This document shows, one piece after another, positions 11,612-23,447 of a stretch of DNA of 64,000 bases; within the stretch, counting starts at the first letter, position 1; each line of letters begins with the position of its first letter. Below the pieces are notes generated by a model. The model worked only from the letters and a program-made list of their open reading frames with translations. It was not told the DNA's origin and did no database searches. The stretch spans positions 5,341,741 to 5,405,740 of the forward strand of contig OX345645.1 of the NCBI GenBank assembly GCA_947044365.1. The letters are read 5' to 3'. The stretch is from Petrosia ficiformis. Lineage: Eukaryota > Porifera > Demospongiae > Haplosclerida > Petrosiidae. The position numbers and the translations under genes were made by a program.

Positions 11612-12338
11612 GGCATAAACAAAGGTGGTAACATTTGAAGGTTCGTTATAATCCCTTACCTTCGAAGGTAGAATCCATTCTACAAAGGTTCGCAATTAGC
11701 ACGTGGTTAATTATTTGCTGCAATAATTATTTATAACTCTTGATTAATTATTACATTTGTCACGTGGAGATTGATAATGGCTGAGAGAGAAGAGACCATG
11801 GACGAGAGTGTGGACTTTCAAAACCAGAATGTACTTAATCTCATCTGCCATCTTCTGAATTAAGAGGTCTCCCATTAGATAAACACTTGTATAGGTACAA
11901 AGTTAACACACTCATAGTGTTACACCTTCGTGAACCTTCTTGTTCTAGTTGAAACAAACCTTCGAAGGTGAATTTTTCAGATACATCTCCGACCTGTGCT
12001 CCAAGTTGATGCAACTCTCTGACTACAGAGATCTTAAAATCTAAGGAATAGGTTCTGTAATGGCCACGTATCTTCTTAGCAGGTGGCGTGTGTGCATTTT
12101 CTTCTTCATAGTTTACTGAAGTATTAGTTACTGCTACACTGGCGCCGGTCACTGTAGAAGCTATAGACTTCTTAGGACGACCTACAGGCCTTTTCTTAAC
12201 AGAGGTACAAGGTTTGAAGCTTCGCAAAAAGTCTACGAATATAAATTTGTATATACAGTAATATAATATTTTACCTAGCCATTCAGCTCTCTTATATTGA
12301 CTGATCTTCCATTGCTCTTCTCTTACAGGTGTGAACAC
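11612..12338 (-). mobile_element. DNA transposon fragment with AT-hook and helix-turn-helix coding remnant
   Basis: The left end (11,612-11,783) is an inverted copy of 19,195-19,381; it is rich in ttcgaaggt palindromes and ends near ggcataaacaaaggtgg. Inside, the minus strand codes KKRPVGRPKKS, an AT-hook, and then RTYSLDFKISVVRELHQLGA, which looks like the first helices of a CENP-B/Psq-type helix-turn-helix. No catalytic region follows in frame. It is interpreted as the 5' part of a transposase gene in a truncated element. Confidence 0.5.
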
Positions 12339-13561
12339 GAAATTAGAGGTATATACCGAAATTAGAGTTAAATTATAAAATTTTTATTTCGGCAAATATT
12401 TAGAGTTAAATCCGGCAGATATCTTAAAATAATTATTTATTTTCAAAATTGGAGTAACGAATTTTTAGAATATCTACGGTAATACATGTATAAAATGTAG
12501 GTAAGGATTTTGACAATACAGGATTGTTCAAACTTCAAATGTAATTAGTATTTTCACCTACATGTACATGTACATGTATTTGATAATAATTATGAGTAAC
12601 ACGAGAATAGTGTTTAAATACATTAAATATACAGGTACATGTACAGTATCCATAGTAAATACAAGCTAAACAGTAACCATGGTAACATACTCTAAATACA
12701 TGTAGCTCTTATCAATGTATAAAGGTCGTATATACATGTACATGTAGTCAATATAATGTACTATTATCATAACTGTTAATAATATCTTTCATTATTCTAG
12801 TCTTCCTCCATACATTGTTGTCCCATATAACATCAGTGATGATACTTTAGAATATGCTGCTAGTGTTCACAAAGATAATAGATTACCTATGAATTAAATC
12901 CCAACTGAAGAAACTCTCATTTTTAATTTTTCCATTGCCTCAGGTGTCTTTCTTTCTTTCTACATCTCCTGTAACATCATGTATATGTATTATGTACATG
13001 TACATGTACATGTACTTATATACATGTATTAGTGTACATGTACATGTCTTTCTTTTCATAGTTATATGTACATGTATGCAGTATCAATGGCTAGAAATCT
13101 TGATGTACAAGTAGAGAATAAACAAGTAGTTCAGTTCAAGATTCCTGAATGGTGTTCATTTTCTGTTAGAGATATTCATATAGCTTATATCAGACTACAT
13201 TCATAATGTATATCAGGTATATATATTTAACATGTCGCTATTTATAGTATATTATGTATATGTAGGAACTACAGTACGTGTACATGTACAGGTACAATGT
13301 ACATGTACATGTATATGTACGCATACAATGTACATGTATACATGAATACATGTGTGTATAGTATATACTAATGCATTATTATTTATTCATAGCCAATCCT
13401 TTTGATTTGATGAAACAGGATCAATACTGGTTACCAGGATTAGATGGATCCAGATGGTTATATTATGTTAGGTACGTGTGTTTGTGTGTGTGTATGTGTG
13501 TGTGTTTGTGTGGGTGTGTATGTCTGTATGTCTGTATGTGTGTGTATGTGTGTACATGTAC

Positions 13562-13566
<5 letters not shown>

Positions 13567-13622
<56 letters not shown>
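13567..13622. repeat. (GT)n dinucleotide repeat
   Basis: An uninterrupted GT run of roughly 27 units, flanked by imperfect tgtatgtg text from about 13,480 to 13,660. Confidence 0.95.
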
Positions 13623-13626
<4 letters not shown>

Positions 13627-13828
13627 GTGTACATGTATGTCTGTGTGTATGTGTGTGTTTGTTGATATTATGTTGTTTTTGTTTTGTACATGTAGTGTTT
13701 ATATAATACGTACATGTACATGAATAACAAGATACATGAATATGTAAATGTATATGTATACATGTACATGTACATGTACATGTATATACATGTACATGTG
13801 TATATGTACAGTACATATACATGTACAT

Positions 13829-14310
13829 AAACATTCATGTGTGCCTAGCATGCTAGCAAAAGGCGTAGCAACAATTGACAAACAAACACAACAAACAAGC
13901 TTAGAAAAATAATCAGCCACCATGGCCTACAAAATGAGCAGCCACAATGGCTTAGAAAATGAGCAGCCACAATGGCTTAGAAAATAAGCAGCCACAATGG
14001 CTTAGAAAATGAGCACCCACAATGGCTTAGAAAATAAGCAGCCACAATGTCTTAGAAAATAAGCAGCCACAACGGCTTAGAAAATAATCAGCCACAATGT
14101 CTTAGAAAATAAGCAGCCACAATGGCTTAGAAAATAAGCAGCCTCAATGGCTTAGAAAATAAGCAGTCACAATGGCTTAGAAAATAAGCAGCCACAATGG
14201 CTTAGAAAATAAGCAGCGACAATGTCTTAGAAAATAAGCAATACTGTATGCCCAGTATTGAGAGCCAGGAATGGTGGGTTAAAGATCTTTGATGGCTAGC
14301 CAACTCTCCA
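13829..14310 (+). repeat. Repeat element with a 25-bp tandem array, plus-strand copy
   Basis: It starts with gcctagcatgctagcaa (13,842) and continues with a 25-bp unit containing cagccacaatggcttag and aaaataag, repeated about 12-13 times with point changes (13,918-14,240). It ends with ccaggaatggtgggttaaag. An inverted, much shorter copy lies at 16,310-16,510, with only about three diverged units. Confidence 0.8.
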
Positions 14311-15596
14311 CACTCATCCAGTGTCCGAATAATAATAATAATAATAAAATAGTATATTTATATAACAAGTATGTAACTATAATACATAATGCAACTCACA
14401 AAGAAAAAAGAGAAGCACAGAACTGCCATAAACTTTAAGTTGGTCACAAGGCTTGAGCTACACTAAGCACATGCTCTTATAAAACCAGCTGGTAATCATT
14501 AAATACACATGTACACATGTATTGTGTATGAGATACAAGCTCAAAATGGTTAGTACATGTAGCTATTTCTTGGCCTGTGTACTGTACATGTACAGTTCAT
14601 GTATTTGATAATTTATTGAATATTTCATATCATTATAGATCCTGTCTTCATTTGGCCAGTGAAATAGTGGATACAATGTTTAATAAGAGAACAAGTTGTC
14701 TACTTTTAGGTATGTACATTGTACATATACGTATACATGTACATGTACATCAGAGTTTTTGATAAGTTTTGAAGCTTGGGCTAAATTGGCTCAAAAATGA
14801 TTAGTGTGTGCGCCATTGAGAATACATTTTGAGCCAATTAACTAAGAGATAATGCTAATATAATCTATGCCACTGGCCCAAAGAGAGAACTGTACAGTGC
14901 CAAATAAAAAGCTCTTTGGGCCAATGGTGCTCCATATGAGCTTGTCAAAAACACTGATGTACATGTACATGTACATGTACATGTACATACATGTATATGT
15001 ACATGTACATACATGTATACATGTACATGTACATACATGTACATATACATGTACATATATAACTATGTCTGCTAATGTGGGTGTGTATGTGAAGTTTGAA
15101 AATGAAATTACATGTAGCATCGAATAGTTAATGATGAATCCTTTCCTAAACCTTAATACATGTCCATACAATGTACAATGTACATGTGTACATACAATGA
15201 ATAGTGTATAAATCCCAGGACACCTTCACCCACCAAGAAACTAAAATTTAGTAATAGTAATTGTATATGCATGACAGTATATGTCAATAAAATGTCACCA
15301 TACAGTAACAGTAATTACCTTAGTTCTACTGTCAGTATAGTATAGTAATTACAGTCTCACTACTGTGGTGTTCAATTGACATTATATTTAACATGTCGTA
15401 TATAATGTATATGTAGGAACTACAGTACGTGTACATGCACATATGTACATGTACATACATTTATGTACATGTACATGACATGTACATGTACATGTACATG
15501 TACACGTTTATATGTACATTTACGCATGTACATGTACATATGTGCATGTACATTGTACATTTACAATGTACATGTATGCATATACATGTATATATT

Positions 15597-15920
15597 AGGG
15601 TTGGGAAAAGGTTCGGATATTCGAACCTTCGTTCGTTTACTGCGCATTTGAAGCTAAATTTCTCCCTTCGAAGCTTTGCTGCCACGCCCACTGGGTGTGT
15701 CCAAGAAAAGTTGAGGCTGAGTTGTTGGCTGTTTCTGCCTAAATAGTGACAGGAACAAGACTAGTACTTATTATAAAGCAATAATCCAGTTTTGGAGGCA
15801 TTATATTGCCAAACAAGGTAAGAGCAACATTGATAATAACACGTGCGAACCTTCGAAGGTTCGTTCATTTTTGCTGACGAAGCTTCGAAGATTGTTTTTC
15901 TGCCTTCGTCCCATTTGGTA
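15597..15920 (+). mobile_element. TTCGAA-rich transposon end fragment
   Basis: It begins ttagggttgggaaaaggttc and contains several gaaccttcgaaggttcg palindromes. It shares this vocabulary with the fragments at 11,612 and 19,195, which suggests the same hAT-like family. It has no coding sequence. Confidence 0.45.
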
Positions 15921-16309
15921 AGTGATGTTCATTCATTAATAGAGTTAATAGACATGTATAATTATATACATATGTACATGTATGTAATTATATGTACTAT
16001 ACTGTGCATATACATGGAGAGGTACATGTACACACACAGTTTATGCACTTTGAGTATTTAGTAAGAACACACATTCATTGTATGATAAAAGGGAGGAAAG
16101 GATGAGGAATATGTTTACTACACACTTTTTTTAATTGAAGTCATCTTGTGACTTGTTTCATCTACTCCTGTTATGTATATACATGTACATGTATATGCAT
16201 ATGTACATGTACATATATGTACTTATATAACACATATACCATGGTTCATATACAAAAATGTACATGCACGTACATATATACAGTAACAGGCTTAGTGTAC
16301 ATGATCTTT

Positions 16310-16500
16310 TAACCCACCATTTCTGGTTCTCAAGACTGAGCATTCAGTGTTCCATTTTTCCAAGCCATTGTAGCTGCTTATTTTGTAAGCCAAAGTCGCT
16401 GCTCTAATGTTTAATGAAGCCGTTGTGGCTGCTTGTTTGTTTGTTGTGTGTGTTTGTCTATGCTTATTGCTAGCATGCTAGGCAGTAGGCACATGAATTT
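16310..16500 (-). repeat. Inverted copy of the 13,829-14,310 repeat element
   Basis: Read on the minus strand it gives attcatgtgcc, gcctagcatgctagcaat, the caaacacac text, gcagccacaacggctt and finally ccagaaatggtgggttaa, in the same order as the plus-strand copy. The two copies face each other about 2 kb apart around TACATG repeats. Confidence 0.75.
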
Positions 16501-16502
16501 TC

Positions 16503-16860
16503 ATGTATATGTCTTTATACAGCACCAGGGTTTGTGTACATGTATATGTCCTTATACAGTACCAGGGTGAATGTACATGTATATGTCCATATACAGTACC
16601 AGAGTTCAGGTACATGTATATGTCCTTATACAGTACCAGAGTTCAGGTACATGTATATGTCCATATACAGTACCAGAGTTCAGGTACATGTATATGTCCT
16701 TATACAGTACCAGAGTTCAGGTACATGTATATTTCCATATACAGTACCAGGGTTCAGGTACATGTATATGTCCTTATACAGTACCAGAGTTCAGGTACAT
16801 GTATATGTCCATATACAGTACCAGAATTCAGGTACATGTATATGTCGTACATGTATATGT
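16503..16860. repeat. 37-bp minisatellite
   Basis: About nine to ten units of 37 bp, each with gtacatgtatatgtcc, then ttatacagtaccag or atatacagtaccag, then agttcag. Alternate units differ at cctta and ccata, hinting at a 74-bp higher-order period. Because 37 is not a multiple of three, all three frames are open and produce false ORFs. Confidence 0.95.
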
Positions 16861-16863
16861 AAA

Positions 16864-17193
16864 TTAGGGATGGGCAATATTTTGATTATCATGATAGTCG
16901 TGATTAAAATTTCCTGTGATAATCCGCTCAGAATTGTATCGTCTAAATATTAATTGCCATATCGTGATCACAAAAATAATCATTATTGTGCCAAAACTTC
17001 AGGTTTTCAGTACTTTTACATCTAAAGCAGTTTTTCAACAGTGTTTACTCCACAAATAAAATAATATATCCATTTGATTGTGGAATGAAATGTATATGTA
17101 CATACATATGTAAGGTAGCCGATAATCGCAATGATCATGATACTTGCACAGACAATAATCATTGACACGTATTTTCATATTCACCCATCCCTA
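16864..17193. mobile_element. MITE with ATTAGGGATGGG termini
   Basis: Left end attagggatgggcaatat; right end tattcacccatccctaat. The interior repeats atcatgat-type palindromes. It is about 330 bp, non-coding, and hAT-like by its termini. I could not identify an exact target duplication because the flanks are TACATG repeats. Confidence 0.7.
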
Positions 17194-17387
17194 ATGTACA
17201 TGTGTATATACATGTACATGTATGTATGTATGAAGTACATGTATGCATGTACATTGTATGTACATGTACATTCACTACATTGTATATATGTACATTGTAC
17301 ATGTATGTATATATATATATATATATAGATACATGTATATACTGTACTATACGTATGTATGTTAGATTCTATTCTACTAGCAGCTCA

Positions 17388-18134
17388 TTACCCTCGCCGG
17401 GTAGCGTAGGCGGAAGGGCACGGTAATCGTTTTGTCTGTGTGTCTGTGTGTCTGTCTGTTAGCACTTTTTCTGGAAAAATAAAAACATTGACAATTCAAA
17501 TGGGGTACTGGTAGACTTCAAATTATACAAGGAAAAAAATAACGTAGGAATTCTTCTAAAACCTTTTGGTTCTAAAGTTATGACAATTTTTATAACTCAC
17601 AGTTACCGTTTCACAACTTTAAGATGAAACGAGGGGAATAACGAGAGTAAATATGGACACAAAAAACACAAGTGATCCTGTTTCATGGCTGTCGCTAGCC
17701 AAGAAACACTTCAAACCAAGAACAATCGAGGTAATGGTTGCTACTATACCACCATTGATGCAAGATAGAAAGCTACCTAGCTCCACCTACAGGTATGTGC
17801 ATGCGTCATGTACTAAACACGTGGTAGAGGCGATTCAATAGTCAATACGTTTTCACACGGAGACTTTAGAGGTAGACTTGAGAACTTCTTCATTGTTTGA
17901 GAATTAGATGTAAGATATAATTATATACAAATTATACATTTCATTGATATCCTTATTTTGTCTTTTAGAATATAAAGTTATAACAGTTTTAATTAATGCC
18001 CATAAATGTTTTTCAAATTTATATATCTATTCCATGCAACAAAAGTATTGTTGTTTGTTTCATACACAAACTTTATTATATTTTGAAAAAAATTGTAGTG
18101 CTTTGTATTACTTTGCCATGTAGGCGAGGGTCCC
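17388..18134. mobile_element. Probable non-autonomous element bounded by short inverted ends
   Basis: The left boundary has taccctcgccgggtagcgta, followed by ggcggaagggcacgg. The right boundary has gtaggcgagggtcccgtc. The words accctcgcc and ggcgagggt are inverse. The interior (17,653-17,838) has a 62-residue open frame starting MDTKNTSDPVSWLSLAKKHF with no recognised family. The region is GC-richer at its ends than its surroundings. Confidence 0.45.
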
Positions 18135-18182
18135 GTCCCGACGGCACTCGTATTTTAAAGGTATACTGATTTTACTAAAGAG

Positions 18183-18680
18183 ATAGAATGATGATAAAAG
18201 AAAAGACAATATAGATGATGATGAAAACAGTGCTATCTCTTCTGATACAGGTGTTGGAACAAAGAGTAAGTATTTCAGGTTTGTATTACAACTGCTTGTA
18301 GTTGTAATATAATTTGATTCTGAAAGGTCTAATAGTACCTCTGATATTAGTAATACCTCTTGAGATACTGAAGATACTAGACATGATACTAGATAATTAC
18401 TATATTTTCATAATATAACACATTATGTGTCATTATGTACAATGTAACAATGTATTGTATTGTGAATTTGGGATACACCATGCTGATGAGACCCAATAGG
18501 TCGAAACAATCTGATCAGATGGTTTACCCATCACAAATACAAAGTCAAGTCCACTCACTACCTACAACTGAAGATACAGATACTAGTAACTTCAATACTA
18601 GTAGAATATGTAAGTAGAATTATTCATAATAATTATAATCTAGTATAATGATTAGTTGAAATACTCATATTCTACTGTCA
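18183..18680 (+). repeat. Direct duplication, right copy (empty site)
   Basis: Partner of 10,736-11,450. It lacks the 250-bp TIR insertion. Exon-like frames: NDDKRKDNIDDDE with SAISSDTGVGTK before gtaagt at about 18,266, and RPNRSKQSDQMV with VHSLPTTEDTDTSNFN before gtaagt at about 18,609. These are low-complexity, charged segments resembling linkers. No recognised domain. Confidence 0.7.
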
Positions 18681-18702
18681 TTATATTAATTATTATACTC
18701 AT

Positions 18703-18958
18703 ATTAATTATTATACTCATATTAATTATTATACTCATATTCTACTGATAATTATACTCATATTCTAATTTCATATACCTGCTCTACTATTATTAAATAT
18801 TCTATCGTGGTTAGTTGTTAGAATACTGATATTAATTATTATACTCATATTAATTATTATACTCATATTCTACTGATAATTATACTCATATTCTAATTTC
18901 ATATACCTGCTCTACTATTATTAAATATTCTATCGTGGTTAGTTGTTAGAATACTGAT
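18703..18958. repeat. 128-bp tandem duplication
   Basis: Two adjacent copies (18,703-18,830 and 18,831-18,958) that read as identical, each ending ttagttgttagaatactgat. Inside each are shorter repeats of attaattattatactcat. Confidence 0.9.
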
Positions 18959-19194
18959 CATGTGACTTAGTTTAGAGTGTATTTAGTTTCTTATCTAATG
19001 GTAATAATATGATACATGTAGACAAGAATGGGCATAGAAATGTTACAATGCTGTGAGTGGAGGGGTGAGAGGCAGGCAATACAATGTGTGATCAAAGCTA
19101 TACATATATACATATTAGTGTTATTTTAGTGTGACAATAGCAACCACTTTTATTTATAGTTATAGTATGCCTGGTTTCCCAAGCGAAGGGTGTG

Positions 19195-19381
19195 GCTACG
19201 CCAGACTACTCTCAGCCATTATCAATCTCCTCGATTAATTAATTAAGAGTTATAAATATTTATTGCAGCAATTAATTAACCACGTGTTAATTGCGATCCT
19301 TTGTGAAATGGATTCTACCTTCGAAGGTAAGGAATTATAACGAAACTTCGAATGTTACCACCTTTGTTTATGCCCTGGTAC
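19195..19381 (-). mobile_element. Transposon end fragment, inverted relative to 11,612-11,783
   Basis: Ends in tgtttatgccctgg and carries accttcgaaggtaagg. On the minus strand it matches 11,612-11,783 nearly throughout. Both fragments abut ACATAC microsatellites (11,460-11,610 and 19,379-19,600). They may be two ends of one element family, or the boundaries of a rearranged block. Confidence 0.6.
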
Positions 19382-19873
19382 ATACGTACATACATACAAA
19401 CATACATACTCGTATACATACACTGTTACAGATATACATGTATATACATACATATGTCTACATGCATACATAGTTAACATGCATACATACATACATGCAT
19501 ACAAACCTACAGAGATACATACATACATACATATATACATACATGTACATGCATATGTACATACATACGTACATACACACACCTCACATATATATACACA
19601 TTCAAGCGTACACACATATACATGTACGCACACGCTATATAACACCCACACTCCCTTCACATATCACTGTTGAGGTGATGTCCTTTGTGTATCTAAAAGT
19701 AATTACTATTCACAATTATCACACATACTTTACAAATACACACATACCTCACATATATACAAATTCATACATACACACATACATCCATGTGCACATACAC
19801 ACTTTTCACACTTGTGTTCAGGTGATGTCCTTTATTTACAACTAATTACTCACAAAACTTAACTTTCTTCCTC

Positions 19874-19932
19874 TTATAGTTGATGTAGAGATTCATGATG
19901 TAACAGTAGAGTTGAGATCTCAGTTTAAATAA
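19874..19932 (+). other. Possible terminal exon on the plus strand, facing gene B
   Basis: After ctcttatag the frame reads VDVEIHDVTVELRSQFK followed by TAA (phase 1). Related text lies beyond gene A (about 965-1,000, where the acceptor is lost) and beyond the NLR pseudogene (about 44,909-44,950). Either this is the 3' end of a convergent gene carried in each duplicated unit, or it is conserved flanking DNA that happens to be open. Confidence 0.3.
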
Positions 19933-20037
19933 ACACCAACAAAATAATTATCATAAAAATACCTTATAATATTAATAATTATATGTAAACAGAAAAAATA
20001 TTATTATATTGTTTAGTACTACATATGTATTTTTTGT

Positions 20038-23000
20038 TTATAAAAACCTAACTTCTTCAAGTGACAGTATATTTGTCATTTCTACTATTGGATGTGGACC
20101 AAGTTTCTTTTCTTTACGTTGAGTAATCAGTGTTTTCTTCATATCATTTAGTATGTCTATCATAATAGATGATTTTTCAATCTTAATATAACGCAACGAT
20201 GGATGCAGTAACACAGTTTCCCAGAATTGATGTATCGTTGGTATCCATTCTTCTTTATATGTATCTTGAGATTGTAAACCGTGGAGGAACATAACTTTCA
20301 GGAACTTCATGTCTTCATTTTTCTTCAACATATCTGTAACATCAGGGATTATCTCTTCATAATACAATGATGTCAATTGTTCTGACATCCACCATATTCG
20401 AAACATCATTGTCAGTGATTTTAAACTATCAGTAGCTGCAAAACATTCCTTCAAATTAATATTTTCTAATAATTTAATATCTACATTCAGTTCTTGTAGT
20501 GTGTTGTTTCTTCTCAGACCAGTAGTCAAGTATTTTATAAGTAATGTACAATTGGATGCTCGGCTTTTGATCTCCAGACATTGTAGTGATTTGTTTGATG
20601 ACAACATCAATTGAAGAGATTTTCCAACTTCATCATGAAACAAAGCAATCCCTTGACAGTTTATTTTTAGGGCTATGACAGTTATATTATTGGAAAGAAT
20701 GTTAAACACTTCATCAAAACTTTCCTCTCTCTCTAGTACTATATCCAGATGTTGTAGAAAAGGGTTAGAATCTAAATAGATAATGAATGGCATCAATGGT
20801 TTATATAGGGATAGACTTTTCAAGTTAGTAATATTTCTTCCAACATTTTCTAATCCAGTTGACCAACTTTCTGTTTTCTTTACAGGATATGTTATGATAT
20901 CATGTACTGTATCATTACTGATATTTAGTGCTGTAAGAGATTCATTAACTGGTATGATACATAGAGATGGGAGTATTCCTTTAATAGGTATATTCAGTTT
21001 AACTGCTTGTAAGGTTTGGTTGTTTTTCAACAGCTCTTCAATTTGTAATGACTTAGTACGAGTAGAGTCTGATGATAGTGAAAAGAACTGTATTGTATCA
21101 TTTCTCTCTACTCCAGTAATCAAACTATTTATTAATGAGTTGAATACCAAATTTGACAGATTAATAAAAAATTCTTTAACAGTATGATTTGTAGACAATG
21201 CCATCTCCATTTCCAGTAGTAACTCATTATCAATATGATCTTCTGATTCAAAAAATGAGAAATTGTGAAAGTGGACACTTAGGATGTTCAGATGGAGCAG
21301 TTTAAACAGCTGTGTGAACATGATCACAACTGAGTCAAGATGTATGGGATCAATGTAGTAGAGATTAATATAACTTTCTCGCAGGTACTGACAAAATGAT
21401 GATTGGTGTATCCTGATTACTGATGTGATATCATCATATGCTGCTTTCATTACAATGCAATTAGTCATGTTTGAATCTTCATTGTAAAGTTGCAGAATTT
21501 CATGAACATATGTATGATGAAGATATTTCCAAGTGAACTTTGAGTTCTTCAGGAAAAAAGACAAACACAATAAATCAAATTGTGAAGAATACACTCTATA
21601 CACACAGAGAAAGGAGTTTTTAATGGATGAAACAAATGTCTGACACAATACTTTGTTTTCAGACTCATAAATTAGATGAAGCAATTGTATAGTATCTGTA
21701 TCATAATAGGATTCATGAAGGGGATATGTACTCAAGACCGAATCATTATTGTCATCACAAAACAATTGTGAATTTTGATGAAACACAGAGCATTGATGGG
21801 ATTCAAAACCAAACAATGGTTCCCTTATACACTGTAAGTCTACCTCTTTATTGAAATAATCTTGATAGCTGTCGTCATTGAGTTCAGTCAGACCTGCCAC
21901 AAATCTCAGTGTCATGCGAAAGTGAGTATCCTGGAAATGCTCTCTAAACAGCATTTTTTGATCATCATGGTGAGTTATCCACCATGCTGCCAGGAACTCC
22001 TGAATGGTTAGATGAAGAAACTGATGTTTAGTGGTGTCTGCTATCTTGTAACAGTTCATTAATCCAAAATGTTCACACTTCAATGAATGTGATAACTTTA
22101 GTATTTCATTTCTATTGAAAGTGGTATTTTGTGTCTTCAGCTTCTCATAAGCACAACAACAAAGTTCATCAAATGCTCTCTTTTGATCTTCTTGTAGTTC
22201 CTCAAGTGATTCAACTGTGTCTGGATCAAGTTCTTGTTTTTTCATTGATCTCTTTACAGCATAAAGAACATATTTCTTGTAAAACTTAGTCAAAGTGTTA
22301 GGAAGAATAAAGCCACTCAGCTGATAAACTCTCACTAACATGGAACATAAAAAAGGTATATAACATAATGACAAGACATCTTCTCTAATCTTCAATTCCT
22401 TTATTAATTGTTCAGCATTATTTTTAGTTAGTTCACTCCTGATGTATGAAAAAATCTCTTGTTTCTTAAAACCTAATACTTCAACATGACGATTAACACT
22501 GTGTAGTTGAAGAAGTTTTGCTGAAGCATATGTACGTGAAGTAACTAGTACATTACATTTGTGTAGTTGTCTTCCTTGAATAATATCCAGTATGAATGAT
22601 CTGTTTTGGTCTCTTCCCTTAAACTCATCCCATCCATCAAATATTAGTAACACATCTTCACCATTTGTCTCCATGATGTTTTTACTAATATTTTGACAAA
22701 CCTTTTTACTACTATGAAATGAAGAAACAAGATATGATATGTTGTCAGCTGATGATACTTCCGTATCTCTGAGAGAAATAAGAAACACAAAATCAAAGGA
22801 ACATTTCTGCAGTTCATTCTTAGCCCACATGTTGCATAGTTTATGACAAAGTGTAGTTTTTCCTACACCTGGAGGTCCATCAACTACTACTTTGATTGGA
22901 CAATTATCATTATTATGCTTCAGTACATCTTGTATGTCTATTTTCTCTGATACATTCATAATGTTATCTAATTTCCCTCGTAACATATTCCATGATCTCT

Positions 23001-23195
23001 TCATCCCTTCTGGTTCAGAAAGACATCCTCCATGTCCCTTAATGAGTCCTAGTTGTCCAAACCTGTCTCCACCAATACGTCGATCTAACAAATCATTGTA
23101 TACTACAGGATTTTGAAGATATTGATCATGCAATCCTTGAATAAACTTGTCAGTATCAGTGGTGACTTCAGATAATAAATCATCTAATGACACAC
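20038..23195 (-). CDS. NLR gene B, NACHT-LRR exon, intact
   Basis: Single open exon of about 1,052 codons. Acceptor cacag|GTGTGTCATTAG at 23195, phase 1, first residues SLDDLLSEV. Walker A GPPGVGKTTL and Walker B LLIFDGWDEF are complete. The STAND-type middle follows (VLGFKKQEIFSYI, then FYKKYVLYAVKRSMKK and HLTIQEFLAAWW). The last 500 residues hold degenerate leucine-rich repeats: MALSTNHTVKEF, ILSNNITVIALKINC, LMLSSNKSLQCLEI, GLRRNNTLQELNV. It ends LEEVRFL. It is highly similar to gene A, and at the place of gene A's frameshift it reads through cleanly. Predicted role: cytosolic sensor that oligomerises on ATP binding. The upstream exon of the gene is 24354-24704. Confidence 0.93.
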
Positions 23196-23447
23196 CTGTG
23201 TGAAGTTTTTAGTACATATTATGAGATCTCTCATTTGAACTGTGATTATAGCTTCCTAGAATGTTGCCTCACTCCTTTGTGATAAATATGAATTCTTTAC
23301 TGTAATCTTCTAGCAATGCTCATCCACTTGCAATCTATGAAAGTGGCTGGTGAATCTGCATGCCACTTCCATAGCAGACAAGCAATTGTTCAGTAATAGA
23401 GATTTAGAGCAATGAATTAAATAATTAATCACAAAGGAGCAATATAA

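Larger units (their letters stand above)
12801..14709 (+). pseudogene. Myotubularin-like phosphatase fragment, four separated exons
   Basis: Four plus-strand exon-like pieces occur in the order expected for a myotubularin (phosphoinositide 3-phosphatase). 12801-12898 after ttctag codes PPYIVVPYNISDDTLEYAA and NRLPM, matching the start of the phosphatase domain. About 13081-13206 contains IHIAYIRLHS. About 13392-13472 codes YWLPGLDGSRWLYYVR. About 14639-14709 codes LHLASEIVDTMFNKRTS and LLL before gtatgt, which is the segment leading into the catalytic P-loop. The first piece runs into a stop (MN*) with no donor. The catalytic CxxGWDRT exon is not found downstream, where only TACATG repeats follow. 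This looks like a gene fragment broken up by repeat growth. The family call is moderate and rests on recall of conserved blocks. Confidence 0.5.
12960..17350. repeat. TACATG/GTACATGTAC microsatellite field
   Basis: Runs and single copies of TACATG are scattered through about 4.4 kb, for example near 13,000, 13,260-13,345, 13,755-13,830, 14,957-15,060, 15,429-15,590, 16,180-16,220 and 17,195-17,330. The decamer GTACATGTAC is its own reverse complement, so arrays can fold into hairpins on either strand. Open frames full of Met, Tyr, Cys, Thr and His here are artefacts of these repeats. Confidence 0.85.

Noticed and set aside
13371..13923. Several overlapping Cys/Val- and His/Thr-rich ORFs
   Set aside because: They are translations of GT and TACATG repeats in different frames on both strands.
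16503..16953. Three overlapping ORFs of about 100-140 codons with repeated YSTRVQVHVY-like text
   Set aside because: The 37-bp minisatellite is open in all frames; no non-repeat sequence supports coding.
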